Assembly: GCA_027596945.1 (NCBI GenBank)
Contig: JADGJH010000787.1
Span: 1 to 14,433, forward strand
Direction of reading: 5' to 3'
Length of the DNA stretch: 14,433 bases
DNA from: Physocladia obscura
Lineage: Eukaryota > Chytridiomycota > Chytridiomycetes > Chytridiales > Chytriomycetaceae
Position numbers and translations under genes: made by a program. How positions within the stretch are numbered: the first letter of the stretch is position 1; every line of letters begins with the position of its first letter. Shown here in pieces: positions 1-6,670 of the stretch. The notes below the pieces were generated by a model. It saw only the letters and a program-made list of their open reading frames with translations, had not been told where the DNA came from and searched no databases.

Positions 1-234
1 CTTTTCTGAAATGGTCATGACAAAACAATAAATATTATTCATCTCTAAAACCCCTTGTTACACACAGCAAATCAACACAAATACAATATCTAAATAAACA
101 AGTCAGAGTCAGTTCTTGAACCACAGGATGATGCATTGGCTAAACTTTCTCAAGGAACTTAGGGATAAATCATACATCCAACCTTAAGTATCTTGACGGT
201 TTGATTATGATTGATCAAACTGGTGTCTTGTTTC

Positions 235-240
235 TTTATT
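235..240 (-). terminator. poly(A) signal AATAAA of the MDR gene
   Basis: AATAAA on the minus strand lies 6 nt beyond the TAA stop of the MDR-like gene. Similar very short stop-to-signal distances recur at the other genes of this window. Positions 1-234 beyond it are AT-rich 3' flank in which I see no gene. Confidence 0.5.
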
Positions 241-246
241 TCTTCT

Positions 247-1292
247 TTAGAGCAACAGTACACTTTTCCCAGCAATTTCTCCTGCTGCGCGTTTCAAATG
301 CACTTCCTTAGCATCTTCAAATGAAATAATGGTAACAGGAATCCCAGTAATACTTCCATCAGCCAACCACTCTGCAATTTGTGTTGAGGCCCTTGCCACA
401 TCAAACAAGAAAGTGGCTGGGGAATATGTAATTGTTGAAGCAAAGGTGCGTTTCAGCTTCTTTGTCACCACGTTTTCTCCAGACAAAACTTCTGAGAAAG
501 TGTAGAGGCCAAACGCCTTGAGAACACGTTGGGAAAGCGCCCAGTGAGAGCCTTGTTCGTCTTCACCCTTGGCATCAAAGAGTATGTCAAACTTGCCAGC
601 AACGAGATTTGCTGACTCATACACGTGGTCAGCGCCAACGGACTCGGCAAACTTTCTTCGATGGGTGCCCACAACAACCGTGACAACTGCTCCCAGCCGT
701 TTAGAAATTTTGACAGCCCAAACGCCAATGTCCGAGTCGGCTGCGAGAACAAGCACAGATTTCTGACCAGGCTTGTCCGTCAACGAAAGACCATGACTGC
801 GCACCAGTCCACAATACGCAATTAACGAGTCACGCATGGAGCGCCGCAACGTTTACAGGGACAGAATCAGGCCGCTGATGAATGACATGTTTTGTTGGGT
901 GGATGGCCACATACTCAGCAAACGTCCCATGCCCATCAATCCCTTTGCAACCATACACTTGATCCCCAACCGCAAAGCCTTTCACATTGCTGTTCAAGGA
1001 AAAAAAAATATCATCGTTCAAGAGGTTGGGACAAGGTGAGCACAAACCTTCCAACTTCAACGATTGTTCCAGCATATTCGATTCCCACAACAATTGGTAC
1101 AGGAAGAACCAAGCGCATTTGATACAATGGTGGTGGACCAGCAGTCATCAAATTTCTGTAATCTGCAGTTGTGATGCCAGAAGCCGATACCATGACAATG
1201 ACAGATTCGGCATCCAAAATTGGGCGTGGAAGGTCGCTTGACAGTTCCAGGTCGTTTTCAGAACCCATCTTGTTCATTATGACGGCACGCAT
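247..1292 (-). pseudogene. MDR-family quinone oxidoreductase-like gene with one frameshift
   Basis: The protein resembles zinc-free medium-chain dehydrogenases/reductases (NADPH:quinone oxidoreductase type), which reduce quinones or enals in the cytosol or organelles. Exon 1 (1292-1048) begins MRAVIMNKMG and carries the N-terminal GroES-like fold, with GIEYAGTIVEVG near residues 70-80. A 58-nt intron (1047-990) follows. Exon 2 (989-247) continues with GFAVGDQVYG, then NVAAL, then the Rossmann half (VLVLAADSDIGVWAVKISKR) and ends SVLLL-TAA. The usual AxxGxxG nucleotide loop is degenerate here (only IG remains clear). Between NVAAL and DSLIAYCGL the reading frame must slip by one base at about 838-849, and exon lengths (245 + 743) are not a multiple of three. 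No GT...AG intron repairs this. Start chosen because it gives the family's standard N-terminus. It could be a recent pseudogene, or a working gene with a sequencing indel. Family identity is fairly sure; exact substrate unknown. Confidence 0.72.
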
Positions 1293-1432
1293 GCTGGTTC
1301 CTCGAGGAAATTTTAAATGGTCTAAGTCACGCACAACCCTAGTTGCCCCATTCAAAACCCTAATTGCCCCTTCTATAAAGGGGGAGGGACTGGAAGGGAA
1401 AAGTGGCCAGAAACCACCGCCAATACAAAAAG
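1293..1432. promoter_or_regulatory. Divergent promoter with TATA box and paired AACCCTA motifs
   Basis: This 140-bp gap separates the divergent MDR-like and cysteine-rich genes. It contains TATAAA at 1374-1379, 54 nt before the presumed ATG of the plus-strand gene. Just upstream lie two copies of a 15-mer, AACCCTAGTTGCCCC (1335-1349) and AACCCTAATTGCCCC (1356-1370), differing at one base and spaced 21 bp start to start, which is two turns of B-DNA. The second copy contains AAACCCTAA (1355-1363), identical to the telo-box described in plant promoters. Function as a promoter is inferred from position and motifs. Confidence 0.55.
1335..1370 (+). repeat. Two 15-bp direct repeats, 21 bp apart
   Basis: The two copies match at 14 of 15 positions and sit immediately upstream of a TATA box. 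Phasing at two helical turns suggests paired protein-binding sites on one DNA face (inference). Confidence 0.6.
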
Positions 1433-2878
1433 ATGAAGACTCTTCTCTTGCTCTGTCCTCGCGGTGATTGCCTACGCTGCCAATGAGACTGACACAGGAT
1501 CGGCAATGATCTTGTATGACCACAGTCTGCTCGAAAGACGCGGAGGTACTGCTACTATCTTGCTCATTCTCTCTGGTGTCTTGGCTGTTGTCAGTGGGGC
1601 ATGGGCTGTTGCTGCATTTGCTGGCTGATGTAAGTTACCCAATTTGTGTCAACGGCTGACAAACACCTTAAACAGCCGCTGCTGCCGCTACCGCCGCTGC
1701 TGCTGCGGCTACCACTGCTTCAACACTCGCTGCTGCCGGAATTACTGGCGCTGCTTACACTGCCCTCGTCGCCAACGCCGTTGCGGCTGTTGCCGCGTTG
1801 TTTACTGGAATCACTCGTTTCGCTGGTGCAGTTTGCTCTACCGACGGCAGAAACTGTGGAAGCATTGGTCAACTCGACAATATCACCCTTGAACAATGGT
1901 CGCTTGATCTCAACGAAACGATGCACAGTTCACTCATCTTTCAAGCTCAATTGATGTCTCCTTCACCCAGAAGGCTGACTTTGGAAGCACTGTCCAACAC
2001 CACATGTTTACATACTCTGCTTTCACGGATGAAATCGCTGGTGTCATTCGCGTGAACCCAGTGCAATCCCAACTCACTGCCGCCCACTCGCGTCGTCAAT
2101 CCTGCCCATGGAGAATGTATTGGTACAACAACGAATACGGTTGCCAATGCGAAACTGGTTGGACTGCTGAACCAAACGGACAATGCTGTTCCCCCAACTC
2201 CAACTACCAAGACGGATCAGGATGCGTTTGCAACTCTGGAACAAGCTGGAACTTGTCTGCAAACGCGTGTGTGGGAGCCACACCAAGCTGTCCAAACTGG
2301 GGTACAGTTGCGAGTGAGAGCACTTGTGTATGCCAAAGCGGCTGGTGGGCTGCGCCTTCCGGCCAATGCTGCTCGCCAAACTCGTATTGGCAAGCTGGAT
2401 CTGGTTTTGTGTGTAACGCGGGTACTTCGTGGAATGGAAACACATGTGCTGGGCCAGCCCTCCCTTTTGTCCTGGCGGAACTTCGTGGAACGGCCAAACA
2501 TGTGCGAGCAGTTGTGCGGCTGGAACTGAATGGAATGGCAGCGAGTGTGAAGGCCCTGTCATCATTTACCACAAGACTGCCTCCAACAGTGCTTGCAACG
2601 GGTAATTTACTGATGATGTGAGCAACGCGATGAACCAAGGTTTCACAAAGGGAATTAGCCAAGGAAGCAACAAAGTTTCGTGTCAGGGAATCATGGTCAA
2701 CAACTGCAATCTTTTTACGTTGATGGTTGTTGGGGACTACAGAGGAAATGCTGGAAACTACAATGCCAACAATTGCGGATCAGTTAGGTACTCTGTGCAC
2801 AGAGCGCTTTGGGGCAAGCTGGAGGTCCAGGTCATTTCTGCCCCCATTGTATTTGAGACGAGAACGCTAGAAATTTGA
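1433..2878 (+). pseudogene. Broken gene for a cysteine-rich secreted or surface repeat protein
   Basis: I do not recognise the family. The start MKTLLLL (1433) looks like a signal peptide, but the frame slips within about 25 nt into VLAVIAYAANETD. A hydrophobic segment, LLILSGVLAVVSGAWAVAAF, is followed by an in-frame TGA (1626-1628) and an intron (1630-1675). Exon 2 has an Ala-rich low-complexity stretch and CSTDGRNCGSIGQLDNITLE. The frame slips again near 1915, giving KADFGSTVQHHMFTYSAF. Next come two cysteine-rich units around 2105-2455 (GQCCSPNS, GSG.VCN.GTSWN). A third slip falls near 2451-2465, with two more short GT-WNG--C units. An in-frame TAA (2603-2605) precedes a C-terminal region ending TRTLEI-TGA. 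Each segment keeps coding-like composition, so this reads as a decayed gene; a cluster of sequencing indels is the alternative. Likely once extracellular (inference from signal-like start and paired cysteines). Confidence 0.6.
2105..2545 (+). repeat. Tandem cysteine-rich coding repeats
   Basis: Two long units share CxC-x2-GW-x-A-x-P-x-GQCCSPNS and GSG-x-VCN-x-GTSWN. The equivalent CC codons fall at 2184 and 2367, so the period is 183 bp or 61 residues. Shorter GTSWNGQTC and GTEWNGSEC units follow at about 2477 and 2522. The pattern indicates internal duplication of a disulphide-rich module. Confidence 0.6.
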
Positions 2879-2899
2879 AAACACCACAAGAAGAATAGA

Positions 2900-2905
2900 A
2901 ATAAA
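2900..2905 (+). terminator. poly(A) signal of the cysteine-rich gene
   Basis: AATAAA lies 22 nt after the final TGA at 2876-2878. It faces the opposite-strand signal at 2924-2929, as expected between convergent genes. Confidence 0.5.
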
Positions 2906-2923
2906 GTACTTTTACTGGATTTC

Positions 2924-2929
2924 TTTATT
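2924..2929 (-). terminator. poly(A) signal for the minus-strand fragment
   Basis: Minus-strand AATAAA is 8 nt beyond the TAA stop (2938-2940) of the coding fragment 2938-3057, matching the short 3' ends of other genes here. Confidence 0.4.
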
Positions 2930-2937
2930 AATGACAG

Positions 2938-3057
2938 TTACCACTTGATGTCATCCAACGCGTTCCTCTGTGCCTTCCGACTGTCCACACAGTGCCTCGC
3001 TGCGTTGAGCCTGTTAGAAAACCGCACATCATATAAAAACGTTAGGGGACATAATGT
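2938..3057 (-). CDS. C-terminal coding fragment of an unidentified gene
   Basis: Read on the minus strand, an open stretch bounded upstream by TAG (3058-3060) encodes about 39 residues containing RLNAARHCVDSRKAQRNALD and ending DDIKW before TAA. The 70 bp nearest the stop are GC-richer than their surroundings and basic-residue rich, and a poly(A) signal follows at once. TTCTAACAG just before the GC-rich part could be a branch point and 3' splice site (exon 2938-3010), making this a terminal exon; the frame also reads straight through. No upstream exon was identified between 3060 and 4430. It may be a real last exon, or the stump of a lost gene. Product unknown. Confidence 0.3.
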   Translation of the reverse strand, partial: TLCPLTFLYDVRFSNRLNAARHCVDSRKAQRNALDDIKW

Positions 3058-3221
3058 CTATTGAGTTTGACTGAGTCTGTGAGGATGTCAGAATCAAGAA
3101 CCAGGTTTTCTGAAGGAAAACTCAATTTTTCTTTACTCTCTTCCAGTTTGTTCCCTGTTACTGAAATTGACTGTCAAAACTGAATTATTTGTTGGAATGA
3201 AGTGATTTGTTGTCAAGTAGG

Positions 3222-3605
3222 ATGTCATCCTTTAGCAGCAGCCGCAATCCAGACATATTGGCAAAAGAGAAGGAGTTGCAGATGGCGATGCAAATGATTC
3301 TATGCCTGATATACGGTATGGGGCTGGAAATTGTAAACCTTTGCTATTGCACTTTCCATGTAACAGATGTGACTATGGATAGTTTGTTTATTCTTTGTAG
3401 ATGATCGATCCTGACTACAATTTGCTCTTTTTTGCTCCAGAGTACAAATAGAAATACAACTGCATGATGGACACCACCCAGTACTGGCAAGTGCCTTCGC
3501 TACAAGAACGACACCAACATTCACACAGTGTCGCAGTCCACCGTGTTGAATTGTTTGAATGCGGTCTTTATGAAAACTGCTATTTACAGGCAAAGAAACT
3601 ATTGA
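3222..3605 (+). pseudogene. Possible relic of a small Tim (Tim9/Tim10-like) chaperone
   Basis: The stretch from ATG 3222 encodes MSSFSSSRNPDILAKEKELQ then MAMQMI, similar to the N-terminal helix of small Tim proteins, which escort hydrophobic precursors across the mitochondrial intermembrane space. Downstream, in the same register (3471-3605), STGKCLRYKNDTNIHTVSQS then TVLNCLNAVFMK resembles the family's twin CxxxC core, but one cysteine of each pair is absent (Ser and Val instead). Between them is a stop-containing stretch that could be an intron (a GTATGG donor at about 3315) or decay. The match rests on my memory of the family pattern, so it is tentative. If right, the loss of disulphide cysteines makes it non-functional. 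Confidence 0.27.
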
Positions 3606-4432
3606 TACATTGTGTGCAATAAACGGCAGTTTTGGTAAAAAATCCATTCATTACATATTCACGAATCCACTGTTCACAAAATATAGAATTGACAGTCTTT
3701 CATTTAACCTCATATTAATAACGCGATTCTCATTTTCCATGTTTTCGTGTTGTCGTAAATAGATTTCAGCGTGTTTCAATAACGCGATTTTCCACCGTGC
3801 AAAGTGTGAAAGTTGAAAAATACTAATGAAAATCTCTCCTTTCTAAGAATGGTTCTTGTTTTTAATTATCAGTTGACTAGGATTAAGTCAATTCCGATGT
3901 ATCGATAGTCGAAACGTTTGGAACAATCTTCCTTCATTATAAATTGCAGCAGTTTTCTTCTTTCGGTATGAAAGTCAATTTAAACGCACCAATCTAGTGG
4001 ACCCCACCACACTAATAAAAAACAATATAGAGTTTACTCTAGAAAACTTCAATTCAAGATGAATTATAACACCACAGTGTGAAAAACTATCAGTACATAA
4101 TAAATTTTTCTACCAACACAGAAATTTTAGTTGAAATCCTTCTAATATATATCTTCGTTGCTTGTAATCGCGAGTTCTAACATTCAAATTTGAATTGAAA
4201 AGTAGTTGTAAACATGATTACAAAAACGTTCTCACCTTTCTTGATCGAGGGTAAGCAGTTGAAAAATATGCAGTGCAAGGCAACAAAATCAAACAAGTGG
4301 CACATTATCAACCACTTACTACTACTTAGTTACAACTCTTAACTATGTCGTAGTCTAATAAAAGGCTATTTTTATGTCCCTACAACCAATAAATCCAAGA
4401 AACACTCAAAAATTCTACAACACTACGACTTT
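3606..4432. other. AT-rich region without a recognisable gene
   Basis: No ORF with coding character was found on either strand. A 12-bp word AATAACGCGATT occurs at 3717-3728 and 3778-3789, 61 bp apart; its shorter core AACGCGATT recurs near 5810. No RNA gene or longer repeat was seen by eye. Confidence 0.5.
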
Positions 4433-5371
4433 TCAAGAAACTTTAATTATAGGGATATATTTTGAACCATCCACAATTTTGTCAAATAAAAAGCAGCCAC
4501 AAATGATTTCCGTGCATGTTTGAAAGCCATCAAGACCCTGCTCCATCAAATATCAACAGATTGTCAGCAGCTCTTGTGGAGTCAAAGGTGAGTCACCATG
4601 AGCCTGGTATCCTGCAGCGTCTTTTGTGCTTTGGCTTGCAGTGTTTGCCACAATAGTATTTTGGCAGGGATTTCCACGATGCCACAGACATGGCAAACCT
4701 TGTCTACAACAACCATCACATCCATAGCGATCTCCTTGCTGATCTAGCACAATGCAGTTATTGCAGGGCTTGCAGTACGGCTCATTGGCTTCGACACTGA
4801 ATTGAGTTAACGCAGTCAGAAGCTGCGCAACGCCTTTTGGATCATTCCAACTGCATTGACACAAAATTGGCGCTCCGTTTGTATCTGTTACTAACTGGCC
4901 ACATGTATTAATGAGTGGAGAGCCTTCTGGCAACCTTTTAAATTTTATAAATAGGGCGACCGACTCTGCTTTCATTGATGGTGGTTGTGACGGAGGACTA
5001 TCCAACAGCATTATCAAACTCTCGTAATCGCCAATTAAGGTGCAAAAGTATCACATTCCTATTTAGGCGATTTGGTTTTGGTTTTTTTTTTTAATCCTGT
5101 CAAACTTAAAAAAAAATAAAACTGTTTCTTTACTTTCTTTACCTCTTACATGTTTATGATACGTTGATATAGAATTAAATTCCAATGGTTTGTTACCAGG
5201 GAGAGGAATTGGAACAGCCAATGCTGTTAAATTCAATCTGCGAAGCAAAATTCCAACACCGTAATCTGCGTGTTTTTGCTCATCTTTGCTCAGGTAAAAC
5301 CGTTGGTTAACTTTTCCAGTTTGTTTGATTCGTTCTGTGCGCGCTACTGGTGTTTCTGTTGTTTCAGACAT
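4433..5371 (-). pseudogene. Truncated Crypton-like tyrosine recombinase relic
   Basis: Two exons can be joined: 5371-5143 (from MSETTETPVARTERIKQTGK) and 5058-4433, across an 84-nt intron (5142-5059) with GTAAAG donor and AATAG acceptor. The join gives STYHKHVRGM, stop, YFCTLIGDYESLIMLL and then PPSMKAESVALFIKFKR. A Cys-rich loop follows (CKPCNNC, GCDGCC), then HRGNP and HGDSPLTPQELLTIC. As I recall it, this order is typical of the N-terminal core-binding half and linker of Crypton-type integrases of oomycetes and animals, which cut and rejoin DNA with a catalytic tyrosine. Two in-frame TGA codons (5051-5053, 4553-4555) interrupt it, yet the frame stays open beyond both, to 4433. Combined exon length is 855 nt, a multiple of three. 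The catalytic R-H-R-Y region is missing. Clearly dead as it stands; family assignment moderately sure. Confidence 0.5.
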
Positions 5372-5911
5372 TGCTGGATTTTTTTTTCGGGTCACTGTGG
5401 TTCAGATTGGTTCACAAATGGTTCATGAAATTTTATCGAGAATTATTTTGTGGTTCATGCCAAGATACAAACAAAAACTTAAGTTTATAAATATAGCATT
5501 TTTATTCAAAATCTGAAAATATAGAATATTCTTTCCTTCTCTCACAGAAGTTCAAATTTTCCTCTACGGAGAAATAAAAAGTCCTAGTATTTGACTTTTC
5601 TTTTCTGTTCAGCGTATTAAGTTAGAATATTTACGCATCACGGTGAAGCGAAGTTTTGATTCCACCAAAATGAAGCCAATTTCATTTGAATTATTTCAGT
5701 GTTTTTGGCCTACAACTGAAAATCCTTTTAATTCACAGTAGTTTTAATATTTCTATACTAAGGAATTAGTAAATTAGTTTGAGAGATAGCTCAAACTGGT
5801 TTGCACTGACAACGCGATTAATATGCTTCGGCGTGAGTGTTGCTTAAGAATTCAAACATACTTTTACCTTAATTTGACGTGTAGATTTTTACAAACTGAA
5901 GTTTATTAATA
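5372..5911. other. Non-coding AT-rich spacer upstream of the recombinase relic
   Basis: Apart from the GGTTCA cluster at 5399-5457, I see no gene, RNA gene or strong repeat here on either strand. Confidence 0.45.
5398..5457 (-). repeat. Cluster of four TGAACCA motifs
   Basis: Minus-strand TGAACCA occurs at 5398-5404, 5408-5414, 5419-5425 and 5451-5457. The first three are 10 and 11 bp apart, about one helical turn each, and start 27 bp upstream of the recombinase ATG. They could be operator or end-binding sites of the mobile element (inference only). Confidence 0.4.
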
Positions 5912-6286
5912 CTAAGGCAGGAATTTGAGATTTGTAATATGTTTGCCAACTGTGTTTACTTTGTTTACACGCAAGGAGCACCGAAGAATTGAGAATTTCT
6001 TATAAAAACAAATGTACATCATTTCAGTAATTGCATTTTGGCTTTCGTGAGAAACGTTAAATTTAAGCCTATTGTATATTTTGTTATCAACATGCCAAAA
6101 TCTTGCAGCATATAATAAGTTTATTTTATTGTAATATGAACCACAGAACTCATGTTCTTGCGATTTTCGGTGAGCCTCAGTGAAGTAAAATTTTTTTCTA
6201 AAGTTTGTGGACATCAAAAAAAAGTGGCGACAACGAAAGGCAAAAAAACAAAAATAAAACGAATGATAAATAGCATATAATTTCAT
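5912..6286 (-). pseudogene. Degenerate open frame, possibly a transposase remnant
   Basis: A 124-codon open frame in AT-rich DNA encodes FRCRHFF, then RKS, GSYYNKINLLYAARFW, and KFNVSHESQNAITEMM. The order (WRCR-like start, GS-F/Y-F, aromatic LL--W, then a helix-turn-helix-like VS---T) loosely recalls the N-terminal part of ISXO2/Merlin-type DDE transposases. It lacks a clear start context, lacks zinc-binding cysteine pairs and stops before any DDE residues. It could also be a chance frame in low-complexity sequence, so confidence is low. Confidence 0.2.
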
Positions 6287-6670
6287 ATTCTGATGGCGAA
6301 ATTAGTGGATGATAAATTTTAAACCTGTGCTAAACGCATTTTGCTCAAATCTGAGTAAGTTGGGAATAAATAATCATATTGCAGAAATGATGAAAGCAGT
6401 ATCCAAGTCTTTGTTTTACTATTTCGGGTCAAACAAGCTGAAATAGAGTCTGAATTATCATACGCTTTTTTTGCCATAAATTTCTGGTCACTCATCCCAT
6501 TTTTGTGAGATTTTTTGTTTGAAAAAAACAATTGACCAAAGCCCAAATAAATTTTGTTGATTTAAACCAGTTCACATTAACAAATTTGGGTTCTGTGAAC
6601 TAATTTTTGGTTTCAAGGAAGTTCACAAATTTTGTTCCAAACAAGATAAGTTGTCCGAAATTTGTGACTC
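6287..6670. promoter_or_regulatory. Upstream region of the DNA ligase gene
   Basis: This gap before the ligase ATG is AT-rich. It contains GTTCACA at 6570-6576 opposed by TGTGAAC at 6594-6600 (inverted repeat, 17-nt spacer), with GTTCACA again at 6621-6627. No TATA box in a convincing position was seen. A minus-strand open frame at 6319-6546 has no recognisable product and is not called as a gene. Confidence 0.35.

Noticed and set aside
797..856. A 60-nt GT...AG intron (minus strand) that might explain the frame change in the MDR-like gene
   Set aside because: The join is phase 0 but continues in the wrong frame, and it would delete the conserved AAL...AYCGL segment.
2602..2650. A 49-nt intron that would remove the TAA stop in the cysteine-rich gene
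   Set aside because: Its length is not a multiple of three while the flanking segments are in the same frame, so splicing would break the protein.
2074..2662. Long minus-strand open frames (152-163 codons) opposite the cysteine-rich repeats
   Set aside because: They are shadows created by repeated, stop-poor cysteine-rich codons; their translations show no domain.
4433..5371. TGA read as an amino acid (alternative genetic code), suggested by in-frame TGA codons in two relics
   Set aside because: CPSF2, the SNARE and the ligase contain no internal TGA over 5.8 kb of coding sequence, and the ligase ends at TGA right before AATAAA.
3606..6670. tRNA genes, CRISPR arrays or bacterial-type promoters
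   Set aside because: No cloverleaf with a GGTTCRA-type loop, no regular spacer-repeat array and no bacterial gene organisation was seen; the window is eukaryotic.
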